Shown: in pieces, positions 28,224-37,176 of the stretch
Layout: the number at the start of each line of letters is the position of its first letter
How positions within the stretch are numbered: position 1 is the first letter of the stretch
Assembly (NCBI GenBank): GCA_964392365.1
Contig: CAYMPH010000020.1
Location: 9,996-73,995 of the forward strand
DNA from: CAYMPH01 sp964392365
GTDB taxonomy: Bacteria; Spirochaetota; UBA4802; UBA5550
Reading direction: 5' to 3'
DNA length: 64,000 nt
Program-made: the position numbers and the translations under genes
Notes under the pieces: model-generated
What the model saw: only the letters and a program-made list of their open reading frames with translations
What the model was told of the DNA's origin: nothing
Database searches by the model: none

Positions 28224-29564
28224 CTATACCACCTGAAAAATCTCCACTTCCTGGTCTCTTCCTTTTACTGCAACCGGTCCAAGAGATTTCGCTTCCTTCA
28301 GTTCCGGCATATCAATTCCAGCAGATTTAATTACAGAATCTGAAACAAGAATACTTGATTTAAACTGTTTATTAAGCTGCTCTATTCTTGATGCAAGATT
28401 CACTACATCACCAATAACCGTATATTCACGCCGTATTTTTGAACCGACATTTCCGGTAATTGCATCTCCGGAGTGAAGCCCGATGCCTATCCTTGTGGGG
28501 ATTATACGTTCTGAGGCAACTTCTATTTCAAGCCGGCTTAATATCTGAATAGATGCCCGCACAGCATTACGGACATCTTCGCCGCCTGTAACAGGAGCTC
28601 CGAATACTGCCATAAATCCGTCTCCAAGAAATTTATTTATAACTCCATGGTTGTCATTAACAATATCTATCATGAAATCAAAAAGCTGGTTTAAATATTC
28701 AACAACATATTCAGGTTCTTTTTTCTGCGAGAAAGAAGTAAAATTCCTGATATCAAGAAACATAACGCACACATGACGCATCTCGCTTACCATTTCAGTC
28801 TTTTGAGCCAGAAGCTTTTCCATAACAGCAGGTGATACATGCTGTCCGAAAATTGATGCAATTTTATTTTTTTCCTCGCGGGATTTTATCAGTTTAATCA
28901 GGCGGCCGTTTATCTGGTAGGCAATAAAAGAAACTACAACTCCAGCAATAATTATAAAAAATGCCCTGGAGAAATGGATGTAAGGAACTTCAAGAGGCGT
29001 AGTATACGATAATTTAAAAGTTAACAGCCCCAGAAAACCGGAAAGGAGAAGATATTGAAACGCTCCGAATAATCCGCTGACAAAAGACAATACCGGATCA
29101 AGTCTTAAAGCTGATATCATAATAATAAGAAGATATGCCATAAGTACAGGTGTTGATAAAGCTATGGAAGGAGAATAATTCAGAGATATAGTATAAAGAA
29201 CCAGGGTCGGAAATGTTAATTCTATAAAAGCATTGCCATACCGCGGAGGTATCGGGAATTTCAAACCCTTATCCGCAAAGAACCCGATTAAAAATCTATA
29301 GCCAAACTCATATAACCCGAATAAAAATATAACAGGGATTTGAATATATGGAATGAAACGATCTCCTAGAACAAACTTCATTGCTGCAGGAAAGAAAAAT
29401 GTTAAACCGGACAGAATTACCGCAAGTGAAATAAATATTGAACCAAGTATAGCAGAACGAAGCCTGTCGCTTCTCATAATTGTTGTTTCTATTTCCCGAT
29501 CCAGCTCGCTTTTAAAACCAATCATTCTTTTTCTGAATTTCTGAATCGATTCTTTGCTGTTCAT
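28224..29564 (-). CDS. Membrane class III adenylate cyclase
   Basis: A 446-residue protein with about six N-terminal membrane helices (~residues 40-225) and a C-terminal class III cyclase domain (~255-446). Both metal-binding aspartates are visible (MFLDIRNFT; FLGDGFMAVFG), with the purine-selecting Lys and Asp (NKFLGD; VIGDVVNLASR) and the transition-state Asn/Arg, so cAMP production is expected. AAGGA precedes the ATG. It converges with the phosphatase gene, 5 bp apart. Confidence 0.92.
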   Translation of the reverse strand: MNSKESIQKFRKRMIGFKSELDREIETTIMRSDRLRSAILGSIFISLAVILSGLTFFFPAAMKFVLGDRFIPYIQIPVIFLFGLYEFGYRFLIGFFADKGLKFPIPPRYGNAFIELTFPTLVLYTISLNYSPSIALSTPVLMAYLLIIMISALRLDPVLSFVSGLFGAFQYLLLSGFLGLLTFKLSYTTPLEVPYIHFSRAFFIIIAGVVVSFIAYQINGRLIKLIKSREEKNKIASIFGQHVSPAVMEKLLAQKTEMVSEMRHVCVMFLDIRNFTSFSQKKEPEYVVEYLNQLFDFMIDIVNDNHGVINKFLGDGFMAVFGAPVTGGEDVRNAVRASIQILSRLEIEVASERIIPTRIGIGLHSGDAITGNVGSKIRREYTVIGDVVNLASRIEQLNKQFKSSILVSDSVIKSAGIDMPELKEAKSLGPVAVKGRDQEVEIFQVV

Positions 29565-29704
29565 ATAATTTCCTTCATATTTGGATCTATTAATTGCTTA
29601 TAAAAAAATAGAACATTGTAAAATAAAAATATATTGATTATAAAACAATACTGCTATATTCATATCACTTCTGCAATATTATTTTTTTATTATGGAGACA
29701 ATTT

Positions 29705-30202
29705 ATGCCAGAATTTAAATTCTGTTCTTTATGCGGTTCGGGTCTTGCTGCAGAAGTAATTGACGGCAAAGAGAGACTCAAATGCACTTCAGCGGATTGT
29801 TCATATGTTTTCTGGGATAACCCTTTACCTGTTGTAGCTGCAGTTATTGAGTATGAAGGCAAAGCTCTTCTCGCCCGTAATGCCATGTGGCCGGAAAAAA
29901 TTTTCGCGCTTATTACTGGCTTTCTCGAAAAAGGGGAAACTCCGGAAGATGCGGTTAAACGCGAAGTAAAAGAAGAGACTGGACTTGAAACAACAGATTT
30001 GAATTATATCGGCCTGTATGCATTTAAAGAAAAAAACCAGATCATAATGGCTTATTATTTAAAATGCACCGGATCGATTGTTCTTAATGACGAAATAGCC
30101 GAAACAAAAATGATACCTTTTGAAAAATTAAAGCCGTGGCCCATGGGAACCGGTCCTGCAGTACGGGATGTTCTAATTAAAAAAGGAATTTATAAAGCAT
30201 GA
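29705..30202 (+). CDS. Nudix hydrolase with N-terminal zinc ribbon
   Basis: A 165-residue protein with an N-terminal zinc ribbon (CSLCG, then CTSADC) and a complete Nudix box (GFLEKGETPEDAVKREVKEE plus TGL), the Mg-dependent site for nucleoside diphosphate-X compounds. The zinc ribbon is like that of NADH pyrophosphatase, but the protein is shorter and lacks the NudC N-terminal domain. Its stop overlaps the start of the methyltransferase gene (ATGA). Confidence 0.9.
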   Translation: MPEFKFCSLCGSGLAAEVIDGKERLKCTSADCSYVFWDNPLPVVAAVIEYEGKALLARNAMWPEKIFALITGFLEKGETPEDAVKREVKEETGLETTDLNYIGLYAFKEKNQIIMAYYLKCTGSIVLNDEIAETKMIPFEKLKPWPMGTGPAVRDVLIKKGIYKA

Positions 30203-30843
30203 CCATAAAAAAAATCTACAGAGATATTTTTAGCCACAGAAGGAACTTTCATTCGATGAAAAGATTCTATAACTGGTTTCATGCTTATTACGGCAGCATT
30301 GAAAAATCTCTCGACCCGAAAATTGAAGCTGCAGTTCAGCAGAAAATTTCAATCATCCCTGAAATTAAAACTAAAACCGCTCTTGACTATGCCTGCGGTT
30401 CAGGTCTACTGACGCTGCATCTGTCAAAAATATTCAGGTCAGTTTCAGGAAAAGACGCATCATCCGGTATGCTTGAACGTGCGCGCGCAAGAGCACTTGA
30501 AGCAGGATCTGATGTTTCTTTCCAGGAAGGAAACATTCTGGAACCTGTTGAGCAGGATAAATCTTATGATTATGTATTTGTTTCATTTGCTCTGCATCTT
30601 TTTTCTCCAGAAGATGAAAAATTTATTATACAAAGATTTCTTTCTGTAGCAAGAGAGGCGGTTATTATTATCGATCATAAGAAAAAACGGGATTTTCCGA
30701 CAGCATTTGTTGAATGGATCGAAGGAAGTCATTACGACCTTTTTATTAAACTAGATTTCAAAAGAATTGCACTTGAAATAAATGCCTCAAAATTTGAAGA
30801 ACTGGAAATAGAAGATTGCAGCTTAATGATTTTTTACTGTTGA
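30199..30843 (+). CDS. Class I SAM-dependent methyltransferase
   Basis: A 214-residue soluble protein with the SAM-binding motif I (ALDYACGSGLLTLHLS), the acidic loop after strand 2 (SGKDAS) and the later YDYVFVSFALHLFSPED segment. Substrate not recognisable. It starts within the stop codon of the Nudix gene, so the two are translationally coupled. Confidence 0.85.
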   Translation: MTIKKIYRDIFSHRRNFHSMKRFYNWFHAYYGSIEKSLDPKIEAAVQQKISIIPEIKTKTALDYACGSGLLTLHLSKIFRSVSGKDASSGMLERARARALEAGSDVSFQEGNILEPVEQDKSYDYVFVSFALHLFSPEDEKFIIQRFLSVAREAVIIIDHKKKRDFPTAFVEWIEGSHYDLFIKLDFKRIALEINASKFEELEIEDCSLMIFYC

Positions 30844-30896
30844 AAGGCATTTAAGTCAAAAACTCCTTCCTGCAAACTAGTCTGAAAATATGCAAA

Positions 30897-30927
30897 CAAC
30901 AACATTTAATCTTTAAATTAGTTGTTG
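30897..30927. repeat. Strong hairpin after the methyltransferase gene
   Basis: CAACAAC-ATTTAA-TCT-TTAAAT-(TA)-GTTGTTG forms a 13-bp stem with a 2-nt bulge. It lacks a T-run, so it may be an RNA processing or 3' stabilising structure rather than a simple terminator. Confidence 0.4.
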
Positions 30928-31012
30928 CAATTGTGAAAGCATAATTCTTAATTTGCTCATTATATAAATCAGAAAAGATAAATATAATTTATGCGAAAAG
31001 GAATTCCTCGAA

Positions 31013-32572
31013 ATGAAATCATTATTCCGCCGAATTAATATTTTTTTCCTAAACAAAGTAGATGAAAGCAACTTTGTCCTTTATAAGAAAGGGCAGTTTC
31101 TTATGCTTGTAAATATTATTTTTATTATTCTGATGGTCTTTCTGAGCGCGGCAACACTTTTACTCTCGCCTGATACCGCAAAAAATGTATTAATACTCAC
31201 AACAAGCGCAATATCCACCACAATACTCATGCTTATAATATTAAAAACAGGCCGGGTACAGGGAGGTCTTAATCTATTCGCAATTTTTACAGCATTCCTC
31301 GCTATTGCCGGTTTTGCATCAAAACCGCCTCACCTGGCAGGTGTCTCTCTTGCATATTTCATGATGATGGATATTGCATACTCATCTCTCTTTTGTTCAA
31401 TGTTTCTAACAACTATTATGCTTATTTCCTTTATAGGAGCTCATATAGGTTACTATTTTTTAATTGCCATTCCTTCCGCACAGGGTTTAGTAACTGAAAC
31501 AATAAAAACATCTCTTATAGACGGGTTGGTAACATTAATCGGAACATACGCTATAGGCATCACGGCTAGCTGGATATTAAATAAGGCTCTCGAAATAACA
31601 GTTAATGAATCAAAAAAAAATGAAGAGCAGAATAAAAGGCTCAGCAGCCTGAATTCTATAATGAATAAGACATTTATAAAACTTAATGAATCAATTCATG
31701 TCACATCTGATGTTGTTGAAAGTTTCTCCGACAGTTTTCAGAGCCAGGCAGCAACATTTGAAGAACTGGCAGCAACAATGGAAGAGATATCCGCAAATAC
31801 CACGAATGTTACATTCGCCTCAAAAGAACAGAATGACTCGATCCGCGAGCTGTTTAAAAGCTTCGATGTGCTGGCTCTTTCAGTTGATCAGCTTGTTGAG
31901 TACGGCAACGATATATCCGGGATATTTGTTTCAGTTCTGAAACAGGCTAAAAACGGCGAAAGCACATCAACAAGACTAGAAAGTTCAAACAAAAAAGTAT
32001 CGGATAACTCAAATGAAATTTTATCAGTCGTAACAGTAATGGAGGATTTTTTTGATAAAATAAACCTGCTTTCACTGAATGCAACTATAGAAGCTGCACG
32101 CGCAGGCACTTACGGCCGGGGTTTTGCTGTTGTTGCAGAGGAAATTGGCAAACTTGCAGATCACTCAAGTCATGATCTGAAACTTATATCCGGCCTGGTT
32201 GGAAAAAACAAGAAGGATGTTGAAGAGGGTAATAAAAATATAGTAGAAATTATTGGTTTTATCAATTCACTTCTCCAGAACATTACTCAGCTGCAGGATA
32301 AATCAGTTCAGGCACTCGGTCAGATGAAAAAGCAGAAAAGCATAAAAGAAGACATGAATCTGAGAGCTCAATCTGTCATGAATAAATCAGAAGTAATTGA
32401 AACAGCAATGAACGAGCAGGAATCGGCAATTGCGGATATAGTTAAATCAATTGAGAATTTCAATAAAATGCTGCAGGACAATACAGAGTCAACCAACAAC
32501 CTCAAAGAGAGCGCAACGGAATTGAAAACGCTCGCAGACAGCCTTCAGGGAAACGACGGAACTAAAATTTAA
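31013..32572 (+). CDS. Methyl-accepting chemotaxis protein
   Basis: A 519-residue protein with six membrane helices in the first ~195 residues and no large periplasmic ligand domain. The cytoplasmic signalling domain has the highly conserved hairpin tip (LLSLNATIEAARAGTYGRGF, then VVAEEIGKLADHS). No HAMP domain is seen. It should dock CheA/CheW; none are nearby. Its stop codon abuts the stop of the convergent HD-GYP gene with no spacer. Confidence 0.92.
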   Translation: MKSLFRRINIFFLNKVDESNFVLYKKGQFLMLVNIIFIILMVFLSAATLLLSPDTAKNVLILTTSAISTTILMLIILKTGRVQGGLNLFAIFTAFLAIAGFASKPPHLAGVSLAYFMMMDIAYSSLFCSMFLTTIMLISFIGAHIGYYFLIAIPSAQGLVTETIKTSLIDGLVTLIGTYAIGITASWILNKALEITVNESKKNEEQNKRLSSLNSIMNKTFIKLNESIHVTSDVVESFSDSFQSQAATFEELAATMEEISANTTNVTFASKEQNDSIRELFKSFDVLALSVDQLVEYGNDISGIFVSVLKQAKNGESTSTRLESSNKKVSDNSNEILSVVTVMEDFFDKINLLSLNATIEAARAGTYGRGFAVVAEEIGKLADHSSHDLKLISGLVGKNKKDVEEGNKNIVEIIGFINSLLQNITQLQDKSVQALGQMKKQKSIKEDMNLRAQSVMNKSEVIETAMNEQESAIADIVKSIENFNKMLQDNTESTNNLKESATELKTLADSLQGNDGTKI

Positions 32573-33847
32573 TCAGTCAATATGCATATTGAAAAGAGCT
32601 TTAATGTAATACGGTGGAGTCCCGGTAAGAATCTTTGCAAATTCCCTGTTGTATGAAATTCCTGCACCATTTGATATTTCACGGTAAGCAGCCTCGATAT
32701 TGCGCATCTCCCTGTAAGCTCGATCGCTTGTCATAGCGTCAAAAGAATCAGAAACAGCAATTACCTGAGCGATATGTCCGATTTTATTTTCTGTCAAACC
32801 CCCGGGATAGCCTGATCCATCAAGTCTTTCATGGTGCTGCCTCGTGATATCTGCAATTTCCGCCATGCGGTGTATGTTTTTCAGAATATTATATGAATGT
32901 ACAGGATGATTTTTTATTATCATCCATTCATTAATATCAGGAGTATTTATTTTATCAAGCACATCGTTGGGGATGCTGATCTTCCCTGCATCATGAAGCA
33001 GCCCGGCAACTTCTACTTTTATTATTTCCTCTGCAGAAAAGCCGGCTTTTTCAGCAATAAATTTTGAAAGTATTGAGACCCGTGTTGAATGTCCCTGAGT
33101 ATACCCGTGTTTTGCATCGATCACTCTGGCAAAAAGCCTCAGTATAGGATACATGCCTGCCATGCCGAGTCCAACCCAGTAATCCTCTGCAACATTCTGG
33201 TAATCTCTATTAATATATTTTTCTTTAATTTCTAAAAATTTTCCTGATGACTTGCCATATTCAATTTCTTTTTTAATGATCATATCAGAAATCAGATCCA
33301 CTATTGACGGATTAAAGGATGTGCCTCGCAGCTGCTTCATAATAATTTCAGCTTCTTCCCGTGACAGCTTATCTCTATCAAGTCTCGGCGTCTGAAGAGA
33401 ATCAAAACAGTCAATAGCGCTTAAGATCTGAACCTCAATAGGAATCTCCTCACCTGCTAAACCGTCAGGATACCCTGTTCCATCCCATTTTTCGTGATGC
33501 CATCTTATCCAGAAAGCAAGATCGCTGATCTCCGGAAGAGCTGAAGCAATTTTGCCTCCTATCTCTGAATGTTTCTTAACGAGATTATATTCATATTCAG
33601 TAAGCTTTCTTTTCTGCCTCAGAATATTCACATCAATTGCAATTTTTCCGATATCATGAATCAGTCCTGCGAAGTATATCTGCTGTATTCTATGGTCCGG
33701 GAGCCCGACTTTTTCAGCAATAATAGAACACATCTCTCCAACCCTTTTCGCATGCTGATGGGAAGTAGGATCATTAAGATCATATTCAAGCACGAGACCA
33801 AGCGCTTCATAACACTGACTGAGAATAAGATTCCTGTTTATAATCAT
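32573..33847 (-). CDS. Tandem HD-GYP cyclic-di-GMP phosphodiesterase
   Basis: A 424-residue protein made of two HD-GYP domains. The first has LIHDIGK, a second HH pair and DGTGYP; the second has LLHDAGK, HHERLDGSGYP and the downstream ISDSF-like SDSFDAMT segment. Both keep the metal-binding residues, so both may hydrolyse c-di-GMP. It lies 31 bp downstream of an adenylate cyclase gene on the same strand, suggesting one operon that links two nucleotide second messengers. Confidence 0.92.
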   Translation of the reverse strand: MIINRNLILSQCYEALGLVLEYDLNDPTSHQHAKRVGEMCSIIAEKVGLPDHRIQQIYFAGLIHDIGKIAIDVNILRQKRKLTEYEYNLVKKHSEIGGKIASALPEISDLAFWIRWHHEKWDGTGYPDGLAGEEIPIEVQILSAIDCFDSLQTPRLDRDKLSREEAEIIMKQLRGTSFNPSIVDLISDMIIKKEIEYGKSSGKFLEIKEKYINRDYQNVAEDYWVGLGMAGMYPILRLFARVIDAKHGYTQGHSTRVSILSKFIAEKAGFSAEEIIKVEVAGLLHDAGKISIPNDVLDKINTPDINEWMIIKNHPVHSYNILKNIHRMAEIADITRQHHERLDGSGYPGGLTENKIGHIAQVIAVSDSFDAMTSDRAYREMRNIEAAYREISNGAGISYNREFAKILTGTPPYYIKALFNMHID

Positions 33848-33878
33848 TTTTTCACCAAGCCTGATATTATATTATTCA

Positions 33879-35810
33879 TTAACCTGTTACCACCTCAAGA
33901 ATCCTTACAGAATTCTCTTTCCCCCTGATATGAACCAGACCAATTTTTTTAATGTTAAACTGATCCGGATTATCAAGTCTTTTGTATACATCTTCACTTA
34001 TGAGAATACCTGTGCTGAATTTTTTATTCAGTCCCTCCAGCCGCGAAGCTATATTTACAGCATCAGAAATCACTGTTGTTTCAAGCCTGTCTTTTTCTCC
34101 AATTGTACCAAGCATCAGCTTCCCGATATGAATCCCGATGCCGATGTTTATTGCGTTGTTTTCAGGAGTGTTTCCGGCAGTATTAAATTCCTTTACTTTT
34201 TTCTGCAACTCAACTGCTGCGCTAACAGCATCATTAACACCGCCCGGGAACAGAGCCATGATTGCATCTCCAATAAATTTATCTATAAAGCCGTTATGCG
34301 ATTTTATAACAGGTACTACATTTGCAAGGTGAAGATTGAGAAAATCAATATTCTCCTGCGGTGTCATTTTTTCTGATAAAGATGTATAAGATCGGATATC
34401 TGTAAAAAGAACAGGCATCTCCTGTAAAACCTGATCACCGAGTTCGATATTGACAATACTGTCCTTTTTCAAAAGTGAAAGAAATTCACGCGGAACAAAA
34501 CGCGAGAACGAATTTGTCATTTTTAACTGCTCTTCAAATGCTTCCCTCTGAACATCCTCTTTTTCCTTCTGCATAATCCTGAACCGGTCAGCGAGAGCGA
34601 ATGACATCAGCACGACCTCTAGAGCTGAACCTATCTGTATGGAATTATTTGCAACAAAAGAATACGGCACAATATTGTAATTCTGCAGCACCAGTACTAT
34701 AATTCCAAAAATAAAGCCGATAAATGAAACAACATACAAACGGGCAGGCCGGTACCCACTTATCAGGCACTGGACTCCTGCTGCAATAGTTACAAATGAT
34801 CCGATAATTGAAACCACGGATAGTATTTGAATACCAAACCTGTATTCAAATACTATCGATATTGGTATATTCACTATAAATATTACAACAATGCCGGTAA
34901 GTATTTTATCAATAACAGGTGCATAAATTTTTGTCTGCAAAAACTGCTTTGAAAAAAGGTTCATGCCTATAGAAAATAATGATCCGATAATTGGTGTTGC
35001 ATGCAGGGACCACCACCGTGCATTCTGCCAGAGATATTCCACGTCAAGACCATTTAATGTCAGCTGAAACAGTGCGCTGCCGACAACATAAAAAATGTAT
35101 AAAAGATAATCACTTTTTCTTACAGAAAAAAACATGAATAAATTCAATATAGCCATAACAAAAAGGATGCCGTAATATATGCCGAAAAAAAACTGTTCAT
35201 CCTTTACAGACTCCAGAGAAGATACAGGAGTCCGGAAGATCATCGGAACATTCATTGAGCCTTCAGTTTTTATTCTTAAAAAAATAGTATATTTTTCACC
35301 TGATTTTAAATCAAAAGGAATAATAAAATTTCTGTTTTTTATAACTCTTTCCTGATACGGTATCTGCCTGCCGGTAGTTATTTTTTCAGCAAGACGATCC
35401 TCAGTAAAAAGATATACTTCTACATGATTGAGCAGCGGATAAGCAATTTCAAGCAGCCATTTATTATGCCTGAATGTGTCTGATTCATATATAAAATTAA
35501 AGCGGAGCCAGTATGCTGAACCTGTAAAACCAAAATTAATATTTTCCTTAGTATTTCTCCTGAAATTATCTTTCATTGAATCACTGTTAACTTCTTCGAT
35601 CAGCAATTTTCCGTCTTTATCTTCAAGATAATCTATATACTTTCCAGGGGAGCTTTCGTGTGTTTTATCCGTAAGAACAAGTTCATTTTGTATCGTAGAA
35701 GCTGAAGTTCTGGAATTCGGATATATACTGCAGGGGGACAGCATGATTATTAAAATAAATGCTGCAAGAAGAATTACTGCATTAACAGGATTTTTTGAAG
35801 CAGATTTCAT
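33879..35810 (-). CDS. 7TMR-DISM class III adenylate cyclase
   Basis: A 643-residue protein with a signal/anchor, an extracytoplasmic 7TMR-DISMED2 beta domain (~50-190), seven membrane helices (~205-410), a short coiled coil and a class III cyclase domain (~440-640). Catalytic pieces are visible: LFTDIRSYTSLS, DKFIGDAIMALFPG, VISDAVNIASRLEGL. It should couple binding of an extracellular (perhaps carbohydrate) ligand to cAMP. The ATG at 35810 has AAGG upstream; the TTG codon before it is less likely. Confidence 0.92.
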   Translation of the reverse strand: MKSASKNPVNAVILLAAFILIIMLSPCSIYPNSRTSASTIQNELVLTDKTHESSPGKYIDYLEDKDGKLLIEEVNSDSMKDNFRRNTKENINFGFTGSAYWLRFNFIYESDTFRHNKWLLEIAYPLLNHVEVYLFTEDRLAEKITTGRQIPYQERVIKNRNFIIPFDLKSGEKYTIFLRIKTEGSMNVPMIFRTPVSSLESVKDEQFFFGIYYGILFVMAILNLFMFFSVRKSDYLLYIFYVVGSALFQLTLNGLDVEYLWQNARWWSLHATPIIGSLFSIGMNLFSKQFLQTKIYAPVIDKILTGIVVIFIVNIPISIVFEYRFGIQILSVVSIIGSFVTIAAGVQCLISGYRPARLYVVSFIGFIFGIIVLVLQNYNIVPYSFVANNSIQIGSALEVVLMSFALADRFRIMQKEKEDVQREAFEEQLKMTNSFSRFVPREFLSLLKKDSIVNIELGDQVLQEMPVLFTDIRSYTSLSEKMTPQENIDFLNLHLANVVPVIKSHNGFIDKFIGDAIMALFPGGVNDAVSAAVELQKKVKEFNTAGNTPENNAINIGIGIHIGKLMLGTIGEKDRLETTVISDAVNIASRLEGLNKKFSTGILISEDVYKRLDNPDQFNIKKIGLVHIRGKENSVRILEVVTG

Positions 35811-36002
35811 CAATAATCAACCTTATTTTGATTATAATTAAAGAAACTACATCTATATTTCAGCAATTGACAAAATGATCTGCAACTTCTTATTGCCGCA
35901 CAACCGGCAAGCATGCCCGAAACAGATTAAAGAGCTATAATGACAGAAAATATACTAAATAAACTGTCTCTTCAATAAAGGTAAAAGTCAATGAAAAAAT
36001 TT

Positions 36003-36773
36003 CTAAGATGAATAACCAAGCTGGGATGAAATTACCGATGAGGTATACTTAACAGCATTTATAATATCTTTTTTCTTTGCAGAAATCTGATCCGAATCTC
36101 CGGTCACAGCAAAACCTGCTATTACAATTCCTTTCTGGTTGAAAATCGGTCCGCCTACACCGCTCAGGCCTATCAGGTTTTCCTGATTATCAAACGCTAC
36201 ACCCTCTGCCCTGACTTTTTCCAGTTCTATTTTTAATATTTCAGGAGAAGTAATTGTATTCACGGTTAAAGCTTCATTAAAAACAGTTTCAGCAATTATT
36301 TCATTTCTCGCATCTTCTTCCATATAAGCCAGCAGAATTTTTCCAATGCTTGTGGAGTGACCCGGGATCACGGAACCTGCCTGGGGAAAAACCATGAACC
36401 TGTTTTCAGGCTCAACCCGCATCACAACAACCACCTTGCCCCCGACCATCATGCCAACATTCACAGGCTGATTGAACTGAAAGCAAAGCCTTTCCATCCA
36501 CACTCTTGCAATGTTCACGAGATCCATATTTGTCGCGTATTTCATGCCGAGCTGGAAAAGCATAGGTCCAAGCCTGTATTTCTGCAATGCATCTTTTTCG
36601 AGATAGTGGTTTGCAAGCAGCGTCTGTACTATTCCCTGAATTGTAGTTTTGGGAAGCTCAAGCCTCTTTGAAATCTCGGTAAGCCCGAGAGAATTTTTCT
36701 CATCCACAAAAAGTGCAAGTATATCAAATCCCCTCTGGATAGATTGAATCATTTTTTTCCCGGTATCTGCCAT
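36003..36773 (-). CDS. IclR-family transcriptional regulator
   Basis: A 256-residue protein with an N-terminal winged helix-turn-helix (SIQRGFDILALF, then LTEISKRLELPKTTIQGIVQTL) and a C-terminal IclR effector domain (GHSTSIGKILLAYM, and GLSGVGGPIFNQKG). AAGGAG lies 7 nt before the ATG. It is transcribed away from the CoA-ligase/dehydratase operon, so it most likely controls that operon, with a pathway acid or CoA ester as effector. Confidence 0.92.
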   Translation of the reverse strand: MADTGKKMIQSIQRGFDILALFVDEKNSLGLTEISKRLELPKTTIQGIVQTLLANHYLEKDALQKYRLGPMLFQLGMKYATNMDLVNIARVWMERLCFQFNQPVNVGMMVGGKVVVVMRVEPENRFMVFPQAGSVIPGHSTSIGKILLAYMEEDARNEIIAETVFNEALTVNTITSPEILKIELEKVRAEGVAFDNQENLIGLSGVGGPIFNQKGIVIAGFAVTGDSDQISAKKKDIINAVKYTSSVISSQLGYSS

Positions 36774-36796
36774 TTATTTCTCCTTATATACCATGC

Positions 36797-37003
36797 GGGG
36801 TCAGAGCATCTTATGTTTTTCTTTAGGGTCAGAGCTTTTTATATTCATTTAAAGACATAAAAAAACTAAAAAGTGCTTCATTATAATAAATGATCAACAA
36901 ATTTCTTAAAACATATACTTTATTTGGGGCTTTAACCTATTCCTACTTTTTTATGCTCTGACCCCAATTATATCTTCTTAAAAAATATCGATGCTCTGAC
37001 CCT
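36797..37003. repeat. REP-like cluster of four GGGGTCAGAGC elements, two in each direction
   Basis: GGGGTCAGAGCAT at 36797-36809 and AGGGTCAGAGCT at 36825-36836 face right. ATGCTCTGACCCC at 36953-36965 and ATGCTCTGACCCT at 36991-37003 face left. The symmetric ~207-bp layout looks like a BIME or a small non-autonomous element. No transposase is in the window. Confidence 0.6.
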
Positions 37004-37057
37004 CCATATATTACCAATTCTCTAACCTCAAAATTGTATCCCCCTTAACAAGCGGGA

Positions 37058-37144
37058 TACTGTACGCAGTACATAGATGCATTTTCAGCTTGACAAAATT
37101 AAAATACGTTATACTATGTCGTACATAGTACGGTAATGCCGTAC
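37058..37144 (+). promoter_or_regulatory. Promoter and operator array of the dehydratase operon
   Basis: The promoter is TTGACA (37090-37095), 16 nt, TACTAT (37112-37117). Three inverted repeats surround it: TACTG-TACG-CAGTA at 37058-37071, CTATGT-CGT-ACATAG at 37114-37128 over the -10, and GTACGG-TAATG-CCGTAC at 37128-37144 just downstream. They are probable binding sites for the divergent IclR regulator. Confidence 0.6.
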
Positions 37145-37176
37145 GACGTCAAGCACTTTTTTTCAGGAGGTTTTAG

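Noticed and set aside
35893..35910. TTGCCG/CGGCAA hairpin after the IclR gene
   Set aside because: Only 6 bp, without a T-run on either strand; too weak to call a terminator.
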